Assembly (NCBI GenBank): GCA_007695095.1
Contig: REEL01000113.1
Location: forward strand, 1 to 53,794
DNA from: Chitinophagaceae bacterium
GTDB taxonomy: Bacteria > Bacteroidota > Bacteroidia > Chitinophagales > REEL01
DNA length: 53,794 nucleotides
Direction of reading: 5' to 3'
In this document: positions 29,144-41,547 of the stretch, piece by piece
Numbering within the stretch: the first letter of the stretch is position 1
How the letters are laid out: the number at the start of each line of letters is the position of its first letter
Position numbers and translations under genes: made by a program
The notes under the pieces: generated by a model
Told to the model about the DNA's origin: nothing
Seen by the model: only the letters and a program-made list of their open reading frames with translations
Database searches by the model: none

Positions 29144-29926
29144 TTACAGGAATACTTTTGCTAAATATTTTGATTTCCCGTCAGTAAGAATTATTAAATA
29201 AATTCCACTTAACTGAAGGGGTAAGGAAATTTCATCTGCCTGATTAATTCTTCCGCCATAAACAAACCGGCCCTGCAGATTATAAATATTTAACCTAAAT
29301 TGACCTGAAGACGTTATCCCGTCAGGCAATTCTATTTTTAAGATATGATCTCGAAGACTAAATGGGAGCTCTTTTATATTAGGTTCATTAACCGAGCTGA
29401 TGAAATCACCTGCATACATAAGACCTCCGGGAGTTTCCTTGATAGCAGAACTCAAAACTTTGAACGAAGGGTATGATTTAGTAAAATCTGCTCTTACATT
29501 TATCCAGCCAATATGAAACTTACCATCCCGCTGCAGTCTGACAGCAATAAAATAATCTTTGTTTGAATCAAACAATCCAATATTTTGAACTTCAGAATAT
29601 AAAACATATCCCCCATTTGACTTTATCCATTGCCCATCCATCAAATCATTTTTCTCAAAAGCTTTTACAACCTGTACAGAATAGTGATAAGCTGAAACCA
29701 CAAAAGATTTTGAACCGGTAAAAAATCTAAAAACATCTCCGGATGCAGTTTCCTGTAACTCTATTCTGGCATCGACTACTCCGTCATTAAACAAATCAAG
29801 CTCAATAGATTTTACAGGCTCTTGCTTACTTAGAGTAATGTTGTAATTATTATATACTACTTGTGCATTTAAGCTTGCAGTACAAGCAAAAATTACTAAA
29901 ATAGAGATTTGGATGACTCTCAGCAT
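29144..29926 (-). CDS. T9SS-exported protein of unknown function
   Basis: The 260-residue protein starts at the ATG at 29926, which gives a clean signal peptide ending Ser-Leu-Asn-Ala-Gln (~22). An upstream ATG at 29977 would add 17 residues. The central region is beta-rich with no recognised fold. The last ~75 residues match the type A T9SS C-terminal domain: F-R-L-N-I-Y-N-L-Q-G-R then L-S-G-I-Y-L-I. Export across the outer membrane by the type IX system is inferred; the system's genes are not in the window. Confidence 0.82.
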   Translation of the reverse strand: MLRVIQISILVIFACTASLNAQVVYNNYNITLSKQEPVKSIELDLFNDGVVDARIELQETASGDVFRFFTGSKSFVVSAYHYSVQVVKAFEKNDLMDGQWIKSNGGYVLYSEVQNIGLFDSNKDYFIAVRLQRDGKFHIGWINVRADFTKSYPSFKVLSSAIKETPGGLMYAGDFISSVNEPNIKELPFSLRDHILKIELPDGITSSGQFRLNIYNLQGRFVYGGRINQADEISLPLQLSGIYLIILTDGKSKYLAKVFL

Positions 29927-30024
29927 GATAAAGATTTGAAACATATACGTAAATTTAGTTTTGATAGTTACCATCATGGTGAAAGATTTTGAGTTGCTTT
30001 TTTTATCTTAGCAAAAAACTATTT

Positions 30025-30852
30025 ATGTATTATTCCTACGAAGAAGCTAAAGTTATTTTAGAAAAAAAATCTAAATATTTAGTAATTGACTATAAAGAGC
30101 ATGTTTTAAACATCACCTTAAACAGACCGGAGAAAAAGAATGCTATGGATGGGCTTTTTATGAGAGAGCTTGCTATGGCTTTAGCTTTTGCTAAGGGTAA
30201 TAATGACATACGAGTTGTTTTAATTAAAGCAAACGGAGATATTTTTTCGGCCGGTGCAGATTTGAAAGGCTTTGCCGGTAAACATAACGAGTCAGAAGAT
30301 AGTCCTGCTTTTGATAAAAATTCTAAAGTTATTTTAGGTGATGAATTTAAATCCATTTATAAGCCCTGCATTGCAAAAGTTCATGCTCCTGTGTATGCCG
30401 GGGGCTTTTTGATTTTGGGAGGCTGTACGCATGTCTTAAGCACACTTAAGGCTACATATACATTGCCGGAGGTAAAAAGAGGACTTTGGCCTTTTCAGGT
30501 AATGGAAAGTCTCATGGATATAATACCGTCCAGAAAATTACTGGATTGGTGTATGCTGGGTACAACTTTATCAGCTAACAAAGCATTTGAATATGGTATA
30601 GTAACACAGGTTACGCAAGATGAAGAAGATTTAGATCAATCTACTGAAAAACTCATAAAAGAAATCATTAGCAACTCTCCTACAGCCATAAGAATGGGTA
30701 TAAAAGCTTATCATGAACTTCAGGAGTTGAAAAAGAATGAAAGAAATACCTTTTTACATGGAAGGTTGCAGGAATTAATTCAATCTAAAGATGCACAAGA
30801 AGGTTTGCAGGCATTTCTTGAAAAGAGAAAACCGAAATGGACCGGAGAATAG
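30025..30852 (+). CDS. Enoyl-CoA hydratase/isomerase family protein
   Basis: This is a 275-residue crotonase-fold enzyme, starting at the ATG at 30025; the earlier in-frame ATG at 29989 adds only 12 poor residues. The fold signatures are TLNRPEKKNAMDG, the oxyanion-hole IFSAGADLKGF, and YAGGFLILGGC. The Glu that usually follows GGC is Thr here, whereas the second acidic residue (LPEVKRGLWP) is kept. Catalytic chemistry may therefore differ from classical hydration (isomerase, hydrolase or decarboxylase are possible). No beta-oxidation partners are next to it. Confidence 0.85.
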   Translation: MYYSYEEAKVILEKKSKYLVIDYKEHVLNITLNRPEKKNAMDGLFMRELAMALAFAKGNNDIRVVLIKANGDIFSAGADLKGFAGKHNESEDSPAFDKNSKVILGDEFKSIYKPCIAKVHAPVYAGGFLILGGCTHVLSTLKATYTLPEVKRGLWPFQVMESLMDIIPSRKLLDWCMLGTTLSANKAFEYGIVTQVTQDEEDLDQSTEKLIKEIISNSPTAIRMGIKAYHELQELKKNERNTFLHGRLQELIQSKDAQEGLQAFLEKRKPKWTGE

Positions 30853-30862
30853 AACAATACTA

Positions 30863-32536
30863 CTATTGTTGTAAATCTTTAGATCCGACATCATATTGCG
30901 GGAAAAACTCTTTCAATGTAGGGTTTAAAGATACCATTGTGCTTTCAATACCTGTAAACAACGATTTCCACCAGTAGTTAAAAATAAATTTTGTTTGATC
31001 TCTTTTAAAATCAATCTTACCGACTTTGAAATTTCCTCGCCTGTCCGGGTTAGAACCTTTAATAAGTAATCTGTTTCCCAATCTTGCTAAAACTCTCTTG
31101 AAAAAAATGAAGCCTTCCATATTTTCTGCTGAGATATCAAAAGTAACATCATCATAATAGAGTTCGAAATCACCTTTTGATGCAAAATTATCACCATAAA
31201 TATTAAAAAAACACTTTTGAACCAAACCATCCGTAATTCTTATACCGCTAAGAGGTTCCAGCATTGGATTAATAACATCAAATTTAAAAGATGCTGCGCT
31301 TCCGGACACTGTAAAATCGCCTTCTGAACTGCTAAGGTCATATTTAAATTTAGCCTTGATGAAAATTTCATCAAAAACATCAGATGAAGCGACTATGCCC
31401 ATTATATTTGTATCGGCAGTATCAGTGAAAACATTCGTCAGGTTATCAATTACAGCATTTAAATTATGAAAATTAATAACTCCCGGTTCGGCCTTGCCTT
31501 CAGCCACTTCCTCATATTGTATAAAAGCATCTTTTACAAACAAGCTGTCCAGTTTTATATCAAAAGGAATTGAAGAAACTAACTGTGCCGGCATTTTAGG
31601 CCTTCTTGTGTAATCAAAAGGAACATTTTTATCTCTATAGACATTTCCTTTCATACCATGAACAAATAAAGATTCTAAATACAACTCTCCATCTTTCAAA
31701 AACTTATTATAATCAAAACCGAACAAAATAATAGAGTCAAAAGTGAAATCCAAATGGTCATCCTGATATTCGAGCCTACCACTATATTCTATTTTGTCAT
31801 AATATGGATTGAAGCTTAGATTTGTTACCTTAAGCTCTTTTCCTCTGTTAAGAATTTCTATTTTTTTAGAATTGAATAAATAGTCACTTTCTCCTATTTG
31901 AAAAAATATATCCTCTCCCGAAAGTGATATCACAGACTCATCATCTAAATAAACGCCCTCTTTACTTACAGAAAAGTCAGCAGAAAAATTGAGATTTGTC
32001 ACTTCAAAAACTTTTTTCAAGTCTTCAACATCCAAAACCTGAACGTTTAAATTATTTATCTCCAGGTAGCGTAATGGAAAATCTGATTTATCATTTTTCT
32101 CTTCAGTTAATTGTTCGTCACTTTCTGAGTCACGATTTTGATAAATCAACAAATCAATTTCATTTACTACCAATTCAGATGGCAAAATTTCATAGCCAAA
32201 AACTTTTAAAACAGCAGTTCTACTCAACTGAATCGTAATATTTTTTATAGCAAATTCAGGCAAGAATGTAAATCCCATAGTATTTTCAGAACAATCTTTA
32301 ATATCCGATCTGATTTGTATATCGTCTATACTAATTTTATTAAAAAATGGGTTTACACTTATCTTTGATATCTCTATCTCAAGTGGGCAATTGTAATTTT
32401 CTGACCAAAACTTTTCCAACTCATCATGAATTTCCTTTTTAATCTGAGCGGTAATAAAAAAATAAATAAATGCATAAGCTGCAATTATAGCAAGAATTAT
32501 AAACCCGGCTATGTATAAGGCGCGTGGAAATTTCAT
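30863..32536 (-). CDS. AsmA/DUF748-like membrane-anchored protein
   Basis: The 557-residue protein has one N-terminal membrane helix (~8-30), followed by a long periplasmic region rich in beta-strand repeats (N-L-N-x-x-V, S-G-R-L-E-Y, F-D-F-x-x-I, I-K-A-K-F). That pattern resembles AsmA-like or DUF748 proteins, which are implicated in lipid transport between membranes. The assignment is by pattern, and an unrelated beta-helical protein is possible. It is convergent with the enoyl-CoA hydratase gene (10 bp). Confidence 0.7.
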   Translation of the reverse strand: MKFPRALYIAGFIILAIIAAYAFIYFFITAQIKKEIHDELEKFWSENYNCPLEIEISKISVNPFFNKISIDDIQIRSDIKDCSENTMGFTFLPEFAIKNITIQLSRTAVLKVFGYEILPSELVVNEIDLLIYQNRDSESDEQLTEEKNDKSDFPLRYLEINNLNVQVLDVEDLKKVFEVTNLNFSADFSVSKEGVYLDDESVISLSGEDIFFQIGESDYLFNSKKIEILNRGKELKVTNLSFNPYYDKIEYSGRLEYQDDHLDFTFDSIILFGFDYNKFLKDGELYLESLFVHGMKGNVYRDKNVPFDYTRRPKMPAQLVSSIPFDIKLDSLFVKDAFIQYEEVAEGKAEPGVINFHNLNAVIDNLTNVFTDTADTNIMGIVASSDVFDEIFIKAKFKYDLSSSEGDFTVSGSAASFKFDVINPMLEPLSGIRITDGLVQKCFFNIYGDNFASKGDFELYYDDVTFDISAENMEGFIFFKRVLARLGNRLLIKGSNPDRRGNFKVGKIDFKRDQTKFIFNYWWKSLFTGIESTMVSLNPTLKEFFPQYDVGSKDLQQ

Positions 32537-32679
32537 AAATTTAGTTTAAAAAATACCTCTTTCTAACTTGCAAAACTTACCCAAACAAAAATATATCAGG
32601 AATCCGACAAAATTGACTAAAAGACTTGATATTTAATCATTGAAAACATTACAACGATTATAAAGTGTCTTTATATACA

Positions 32680-32711
32680 AAGAGGTCGGAGTAATTTTAC
32701 TCCGACCTCTT
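32680..32711 (-). terminator. Terminator-like hairpin
   Basis: A perfect 15-bp inverted repeat (arms begin AAGAGGTCGG) with almost no loop lies 28 bp downstream of the stop at 32739. Only a weak T-run follows on the minus strand, so it is a terminator by position and stem strength. Confidence 0.65.
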
Positions 32712-32738
32712 AAAATTCTTATAATTAAATTATGATTC

Positions 32739-35700
32739 TTAGTCTAAGACTACTATTCTGTGGGTAATCATAGCATCTTCAGTTTGAATCTTTATAAAGT
32801 AAACTCCTTCAGCAAAACCATTCAAATTCATTGAATAAGTAGCATTTGACAAGTCAGTAAAGTCCCATCTTTCTTTAGTCTTTACTTGCTCACCTAACAA
32901 ATTGTATGCTGAGATATATGCATAATCAACTTCACTGCTGATTAATTCTATAAAAATTCTATCTCTTGTAGGGTTCGGGTATAAAGCAAATGCATTTACA
33001 AGCATTCCATCATTAATACCTACTGCTACATCATAATCTTCACAAGTCGGGTCTGAGCTTCCAAATATATTAGTAGCTGTTAAACAAACACTGTAGCTTC
33101 CTGATTGGAAGTGAGTTTTAACCGGATTCTGATTTGAGTTTTGAGTTCCGTCACTAAATTCCCATAACCATGAAGTCGGGTTATATAAAGAAGAATCCGT
33201 GAAACTAACTTGTCCACCACTTACAGTAAATCCGAATCTTGCCTCAGGCTCAGTATTAACGATAACTGTTCTTGTTTTAGTTGCTTCATTTCCGGCAGCA
33301 TCAGTAACAGTATAAGTTACTACATAGTCACCTCTTGCACTTGTATTAAGAGCTGAATCATCAATATTAATGCTACCATCAAGGTTACCATCACAATTAT
33401 CTTCAGCTGTTGCACCTTCCTCAGTATAAGCATCACCTAAGTAAACATATGCAGGATTATCACCTAAAAGAGTAATTTCAGGAGCTGTTACATCCGGATT
33501 AACAACCACATCTCTGGTCTCAATAACAGGAGGATTAACGCCATCTGTTACTTCATAAGTAATTGTATAGTTACCCGGTGTATTGATATCCACATTAGAT
33601 GTAATTGTTGGTGTTAAAATACCAAGGCAATTATCATAAGCTATAACACCCGGGTCAACAAAATCAGTACAAGCCTCAACATTTAGAGTTGCACTTCCTA
33701 CTAAAGTAATCATTGGTGGGTTATTGACCAAAATAACAACTCTTGTAACTGTAGTTGCAGCATTTCCTGCACCGTCACTTACGTCATACTCAACAGTGTA
33801 AGTACCTTCTACTCCCGGTACAATATTATTTGTAACAATAATTGAATTAGAAATATCACCATCAACATCATCATTGGCTGTAGCTCCGGGATCTATAAAT
33901 GGACTACATGCATCAATAGTGATCGTATCCGCTCCAATTAAGGAAATAGTTGGTGGTGTTACATCAGGTGCAGCCAACACATTTACAGTTCTGGTTACTT
34001 CACAAGCTTCATTACCTGCGGCATCAGTAACGCTGTAAGTCAAAGTATATGAACCCGCAGTACTTACATCAACAGTTCCATCAACAACTATGCTGGTTGT
34101 GATGTTTCCATCTAGATTATCATTAGCCGTAGCACCCGGATCTGTAAAAGGATCTCCAACAACTATACTCATAGGATTCTGGCCGTTTAAAGTAATAACA
34201 GGAGGTGTAATGTCTTCTGTAAAGTCAGAATCACTGAATTCAATATTTTGAATATAATGAAAATTAGTAGGGTCAGCATCGGAACCTGTAAAAGGATTCA
34301 ACTCTGCAAAAACAGTAGGAATAGTGTAAGTACTTCCTGAAACTAAAGTAGTTGTAGAGAATAATGTAAATAAAGCTCCACCATCCCAAACCTGGTCACC
34401 CTCTGTAAAGTTAACAACAGGAGTAGCTAAACCGGTAACAACATCATATCCTCTAACATGAAGGTTTGGTAAATCATTTGTACCACCTGTCACGTTAACA
34501 TCAGAGTCACCCCATCCGTAGAATATTTTAGTACCATCCGGTGATCTGGAAACCTGAGGCCTGTTGTCTTCTGATACATCAGAAGTGATTTGACCTCTGA
34601 AAGTTTCAACATCAGCAATCTTAATTGCCTGCCATTTGCAACCTGAAGTTGCATTGCTGAAATATGTGAAATTATAGATTGCTAAATCAGCTCCTTGTCC
34701 TGTAGTAATTGCATAATCGTTTCCATCTCCAACAATAAATGTTGCGTGAGGGTTTCCATTAATATCAACAGCTATGCCGGAATCAAAACCGGTTGTTGGA
34801 GTTAACGCCGGATCACCGCCTAACTTATCAAGTATGTTCGGGAAGTTTTCAAGATGCAATTCAATTGGTCCTGACCAGGTATTTCCACCATCCTGAGTTC
34901 TGTAAAAAATAGGGTTTAAAACGCCTCTTCCATTTGTTGAAATATCACCTGTCATAACTACCCAACCATATTGCCCTGATGGGTCAAAAGCCATGTTTAC
35001 AGCAGTTACCTGAGAGTTCCCCTGACTTTGGTAAAAGTTCGGGAAAATAATATCATTTACAACCCAGTTGATATCATTAGAAGTAGGATTCCAAAATCCC
35101 TGATAAATAATAATACCATCAGTGTTCATTCCATCCTGACTAGCACGGTCTACTGCCCAAAAAACACCTTGTGATCCATTTGACATACCGGAAGCAATTA
35201 GTACTTCATTATTATTGTATCCATAAAATGTTTCAGAAAAAGTCGTTGGGTCATTATCCAGACGTGCAGTACCTGCAACAGTTCCATCCCATGTACCACC
35301 GGCTCCAAACGGTAACCAGGCTCCCTTATAACCTAAGTATGCATTATTGGGGTCTACATTTCCCTGTGGATTATGAATGGCAACATTTGGGTATCTGCAT
35401 GCAAGGTCATTATTATTACCACTTGGGTTAAGAACTCCTACATCTGATGTCCAGTTGTCACCACCATCGGTAGAAACATCATAGCGATACTGTCCTACAT
35501 TATCATTCGGAAACTCATCCGGATTTGAACGGTGAATAAATACAACAGAGTTAATATCGTTATTTGCTGCCAGAGATCTAACTTCATTATTGATAATGGT
35601 AAAAAGGTTTCCGGCAGAACCTATTTGGACTGAAGAAACATTTCTTTCGCCACCACCTGCAATAACTCTGTTTTGCTTTTTGTACAAATGTGTTTCTTCA

Positions 35701-35855
35701 AAAGGAACACTTTGTTGACCGGGTGCCAAAGTTTCTAAATAATAAAATGGACTTTGCATTCTAACCTGCTCCTGACCATTTGTGTTTCCAGCAAAAATAC
35801 TTGTGCCAAAAAAGGCGAAAACAAGTGTTAATGCTACAGATAAATTTTTGTTCAT
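32739..35855 (-). CDS. Large T9SS cargo protein with BNR, DUF5011 and PKD domains
   Basis: The 1038-residue secreted protein has a signal peptide (~1-23). Residues ~50-545 form a propeller-like region with two Asp-box type sequences (S-T-D-G-G-D-N-W and T-Q-D-G-G-N-T-W). Four ~78-residue DUF5011/HYR-type repeats follow (~550-870; D-P-G-A-T-A-x-D and Y-x-V-T-D-x-A-G-N motifs). A PKD domain (~872-945; W-L-W-E-F-S-D-G-T) and a type A T9SS sorting domain (~960-1038, NPTRDRIFIEL) end it. It is probably released or displayed on the cell surface. The enzymatic role, if any, is unknown. Transcribed alone. Confidence 0.9.
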   Translation of the reverse strand: MNKNLSVALTLVFAFFGTSIFAGNTNGQEQVRMQSPFYYLETLAPGQQSVPFEETHLYKKQNRVIAGGGERNVSSVQIGSAGNLFTIINNEVRSLAANNDINSVVFIHRSNPDEFPNDNVGQYRYDVSTDGGDNWTSDVGVLNPSGNNNDLACRYPNVAIHNPQGNVDPNNAYLGYKGAWLPFGAGGTWDGTVAGTARLDNDPTTFSETFYGYNNNEVLIASGMSNGSQGVFWAVDRASQDGMNTDGIIIYQGFWNPTSNDINWVVNDIIFPNFYQSQGNSQVTAVNMAFDPSGQYGWVVMTGDISTNGRGVLNPIFYRTQDGGNTWSGPIELHLENFPNILDKLGGDPALTPTTGFDSGIAVDINGNPHATFIVGDGNDYAITTGQGADLAIYNFTYFSNATSGCKWQAIKIADVETFRGQITSDVSEDNRPQVSRSPDGTKIFYGWGDSDVNVTGGTNDLPNLHVRGYDVVTGLATPVVNFTEGDQVWDGGALFTLFSTTTLVSGSTYTIPTVFAELNPFTGSDADPTNFHYIQNIEFSDSDFTEDITPPVITLNGQNPMSIVVGDPFTDPGATANDNLDGNITTSIVVDGTVDVSTAGSYTLTYSVTDAAGNEACEVTRTVNVLAAPDVTPPTISLIGADTITIDACSPFIDPGATANDDVDGDISNSIIVTNNIVPGVEGTYTVEYDVSDGAGNAATTVTRVVILVNNPPMITLVGSATLNVEACTDFVDPGVIAYDNCLGILTPTITSNVDINTPGNYTITYEVTDGVNPPVIETRDVVVNPDVTAPEITLLGDNPAYVYLGDAYTEEGATAEDNCDGNLDGSINIDDSALNTSARGDYVVTYTVTDAAGNEATKTRTVIVNTEPEARFGFTVSGGQVSFTDSSLYNPTSWLWEFSDGTQNSNQNPVKTHFQSGSYSVCLTATNIFGSSDPTCEDYDVAVGINDGMLVNAFALYPNPTRDRIFIELISSEVDYAYISAYNLLGEQVKTKERWDFTDLSNATYSMNLNGFAEGVYFIKIQTEDAMITHRIVVLD

Positions 35856-36095
35856 AATAATTGGTTTAATTTTTCATTGATTCTAATATATTCACGCTAA
35901 AGTAACAAAATTAAAAATTTCATAACAATAAGCAAATAATATCAAAGATAGATTAAATTTTTGATAGCTTAAGAGTTTTTTAACTCTTTAAATTAGAATT
36001 AATGTATAGATTGTTTACAGCTGATTTTTTTCAACTGTTAGTTCTGTAGCCATGAAGTATGCAAAATGTAGCAAAAAAAAACTTATCAATTTCAG

Positions 36096-36581
36096 CTATT
36101 TCCAGGATTTGCTTACCCTAATCCTTTCTAAAAACTCTTCTAAACGGAGAAGACCTGAAGGAGCACCGTAGCCGTAATTTAAAATACGCTTTTCTTCTTT
36201 CTCTGTAAAAAAAGTTATTGCGCTTGCTGGTAAATCGGCAGGTATTTCCCTGTCCTTAGGGTACCTTTTAGCCATTTCTTCAAATTCAGAATTCTTAATT
36301 AATTCTTTTAAAAGTTCAAGTTCTTCAAAAGTTAATGATGCTGTAAATTCACCTGTTTTATCAAGGTTTCTTTTAGCATGATAAAATATATCGCCGTTTG
36401 AATCTACTAATAAGCTAAAAACCGGACAATCTCCAAAGCAAGGTGTTTTTTCATATTTAATCAAATATTCGACTTCCTCCAAATTATTATCTACTGTTGC
36501 TTTTTCAGCACCCTTACAAGAAATAAAAATAAACATTAATAATATCAGAAAATTGCTAAAATGTTTTTGGTTAAGTATCAT
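36096..36581 (-). CDS. DUF6438-family lipoprotein
   Basis: The 161-residue lipoprotein has a signal peptide and lipobox FIFISC (Cys ~22). The defining motif of DUF6438, PCFGDCP (~53-59), is followed by F-S-L-L-V-D-S-N-G and a helical region ending near Y-G-Y-G-A-P-S-G-L. The two close cysteines suggest a disulfide. Function unknown. It lies 60 bp after yidC on the same strand and may share its transcript. Confidence 0.85.
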   Translation of the reverse strand: MILNQKHFSNFLILLMFIFISCKGAEKATVDNNLEEVEYLIKYEKTPCFGDCPVFSLLVDSNGDIFYHAKRNLDKTGEFTASLTFEELELLKELIKNSEFEEMAKRYPKDREIPADLPASAITFFTEKEEKRILNYGYGAPSGLLRLEEFLERIRVSKSWK

Positions 36582-36641
36582 GATTAAACTTTTAAAATAA
36601 TGCTGCTAAAACCGTGCCTTTTTATGCTTTTCTGAAGATTT

Positions 36642-38534
36642 TTATTTTTTCTTATTGTCCTTAAGTTGCTTTTGTTGCTTGGCTATATCTTCCAATTTTT
36701 TCTGGAAGGCTGATTTTTTAACAGGTTTGCGTTTGTTATCCTGTATTTGTTTGTGAATTTTATCTTCATTAATAAAGAAGTGCTTTATTACCATTTGCTG
36801 TCCAAACGAAATCAAGTTGGTAAGGAAATAGTAAAATGTTAATGCAGCGGGGAAACTATTAAAAATGAATAGTAAAAACACAGGGAATATATAAGGCATA
36901 TACTTCATGGGTCCCTGTGCAGATCCGGTCATTTGTGCATTTGTTACAGCAAACAAAATGGATGAAGCGGTCATTAAAAGTGTAAATAAACTAACATGAC
37001 TACCATAAAATGGAATGGTAAAGGGTAAAGTCATTATTGAATCATAGGTAGACAAATCATCCGCCCATAAAAACCCTTCCTGCCTTAGCTCAATTGAGGC
37101 CGGAAAGAAATAATACATGGCAATCAAAATAGGCATTTGCAGCAACATTGGCAAACATCCGCCCAGAGGATTAACTCCTGCTTTTTGGAAAAGTTTTAAT
37201 TGCTCTGCCCCGAATTTTTGCTGGTCGTCTTTGAACTTCTCTCTTAACTCATCCAATTCCGGTTTTAAAACTTTCATTTTTGCCATCGACAAATATGATT
37301 TGTAAGTAAGTGGGAATAAGACCAACTTAATAATCAAAGTCAATAGAAAAATTATCATTCCGTAATTAGAAAAGTAATTATTCAGCCAGTTAAAAATAGG
37401 TATAATAGATACCCTATTGATAAACTTTACCCAAACAAAGAAACCTTTTCCAATATCTACCAGATTTTCTAAACCTAAATCATAAGAACGCAGTGTTTGA
37501 TAGTGATTAGGTCCAAAATAAAACTGCATATTGTATGCAACATCAGGGGTCTGATCAAAATTTAGTATCAAGCTTCCACTCATAGACCTCAGGTAATCCC
37601 CTTCCATTTGCTCAGAACTAGTGTTTCCCCTGTAAAAGCCGTCTTTAAAAATTAAGGTACTGTTAAAAAACTGTTGCTTAAAGGAAAGCCATTCAACACT
37701 GGATGAAAAAGCAGCTTCTGAACGTCTTCCGGTTCCCAGATATTCTACATCTTCATTTGTAAACCGATAAAAAACAGTTGTGTAACGACTTTCTGTCTCT
37801 ATATGCTTTTCAAGCCGCTTAATCTTCCTGTCCCACTGCATGGATAGGTATGCATTATTGCGAGGAATAATCTCATCAAAACCGGAAAGCAAAATATCAT
37901 AACCTATCTTATAATCATTTCCACTGATAGTGAATTTCTTTTCAAGATACCTGCCTTCGCCGGCTGAAAGTATCATGGAAAAAACTTTTGTGTCATTTCC
38001 GGTAACTTTAAACCCACTACTACTTGGCTCAAAATAAAGATTTGAGGTATTTATATCACGATTATTCGGGAGAAAGAACTGAAAGTCAATTTTGTTTTCA
38101 TCTGTACCTTCAAATAATACTAATGGATTTCCTAAGTAATCCTTATATTTTTTGAGTTCAACTTTGTGAATTTGAGCCCCTTTGGTTGATAATTCAATTT
38201 TTAATAAATCACTTTCCAGCGTAATAATTTCTTCTTCACCCTCTACTGCTCTGTAAAAAGGACCGTAACTTCTTATTAAATCTTCAAGAATGACATCATC
38301 AACTGATATCTCTGAAGTATCTTCAATTAATCTTTGAGAACCCTCTGTAATTCTACCACCATTTCCCGTTAATGGTTGTTCATCGTCTGATAACAAAGTA
38401 TCAGTAGGCATACTTTCCTGAATTCGCTCAGCTTGGGTGTCACGCGCTCTTTCAGCTTGCTTTTGATTATAATTAAAGTAAAAAATAAGCAATAAGCCAA
38501 TTAGTAAGACCGCAATCAGTGTATTTTTATCCAT
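36642..38534 (-). CDS. yidC: Membrane protein insertase YidC
   Basis: The 630-residue insertase places and folds inner-membrane proteins. It has an N-terminal helix (~6-24), a large periplasmic domain (~60-365), and the conserved five-helix core from ~residue 370 (S-N-Y-G-M-I-I-F-L, then L-G-G-C-L-P-M-L-L-Q-M-P). A Lys-rich C-terminal tail is expected to bind ribosomes. Length is normal for Bacteroidota. It starts 36 bp after pyrG, an arrangement common in the phylum. Confidence 0.97.
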   Translation of the reverse strand: MDKNTLIAVLLIGLLLIFYFNYNQKQAERARDTQAERIQESMPTDTLLSDDEQPLTGNGGRITEGSQRLIEDTSEISVDDVILEDLIRSYGPFYRAVEGEEEIITLESDLLKIELSTKGAQIHKVELKKYKDYLGNPLVLFEGTDENKIDFQFFLPNNRDINTSNLYFEPSSSGFKVTGNDTKVFSMILSAGEGRYLEKKFTISGNDYKIGYDILLSGFDEIIPRNNAYLSMQWDRKIKRLEKHIETESRYTTVFYRFTNEDVEYLGTGRRSEAAFSSSVEWLSFKQQFFNSTLIFKDGFYRGNTSSEQMEGDYLRSMSGSLILNFDQTPDVAYNMQFYFGPNHYQTLRSYDLGLENLVDIGKGFFVWVKFINRVSIIPIFNWLNNYFSNYGMIIFLLTLIIKLVLFPLTYKSYLSMAKMKVLKPELDELREKFKDDQQKFGAEQLKLFQKAGVNPLGGCLPMLLQMPILIAMYYFFPASIELRQEGFLWADDLSTYDSIMTLPFTIPFYGSHVSLFTLLMTASSILFAVTNAQMTGSAQGPMKYMPYIFPVFLLFIFNSFPAALTFYYFLTNLISFGQQMVIKHFFINEDKIHKQIQDNKRKPVKKSAFQKKLEDIAKQQKQLKDNKKK

Positions 38535-38570
38535 CTGTTTAAAGCATCAATTTTTTGGACTGCAAATCTA

Positions 38571-41121
<2,551 letters not shown>

Positions 41122-41140
41122 TAAAAATAATTTTTTAAGT

Positions 41141-41180
41141 AAAAAGCTGTCTTCAATAAAACGAAGGCAGCTTTTTTTTT
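41141..41180 (+). terminator. Intrinsic terminator after the PKD lipoprotein
   Basis: A 14-bp stem (core AGCTG/CAGCT, one T-G pair) with an eight-base loop and a long T run starts 19 bp after the stop codon. Confidence 0.92.
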
Positions 41181-41251
41181 GCATGTTTGGAAAGTTTAAA
41201 TTTTATTCAGTATATTTATAAGCAATTAACTAACAACCTTATATGTAAACT

Positions 41252-41449
41252 ATGATTGGGAATATAAATAAGCTGAAACCGGGTATAAGAAATATATTGA
41301 TTGGACTTAGCCTCATACTTGCATTTGGAGTTGCCGCAAATATTGAAATGCAAAACTTTCTGATGACAGCAGGTTTGTTCTTCTTAGTGTTTTTAGGATA
41401 CTGGTTAATAATAATTGCAATAACTTCGATATTTCTAAATAAGGATTAA
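41252..41449 (+). CDS. Small two-helix membrane protein
   Basis: The 65-residue protein has two hydrophobic helices (~13-30 and ~36-60) and a short basic N-terminus. Helix content, its own intergenic space and the preceding terminator suggest a real gene rather than a chance frame. No family was recognised. Confidence 0.6.
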   Translation: MIGNINKLKPGIRNILIGLSLILAFGVAANIEMQNFLMTAGLFFLVFLGYWLIIIAITSIFLNKD

Positions 41450-41547
41450 TCACCTTTTTTTGACCTTTACACTTAAAGATTTGTTTTTTTTAAATAAAAA
41501 ACTTTAAGTTCGTTTAAATTAATACCTTTTTATTTTTACTGCTACAA

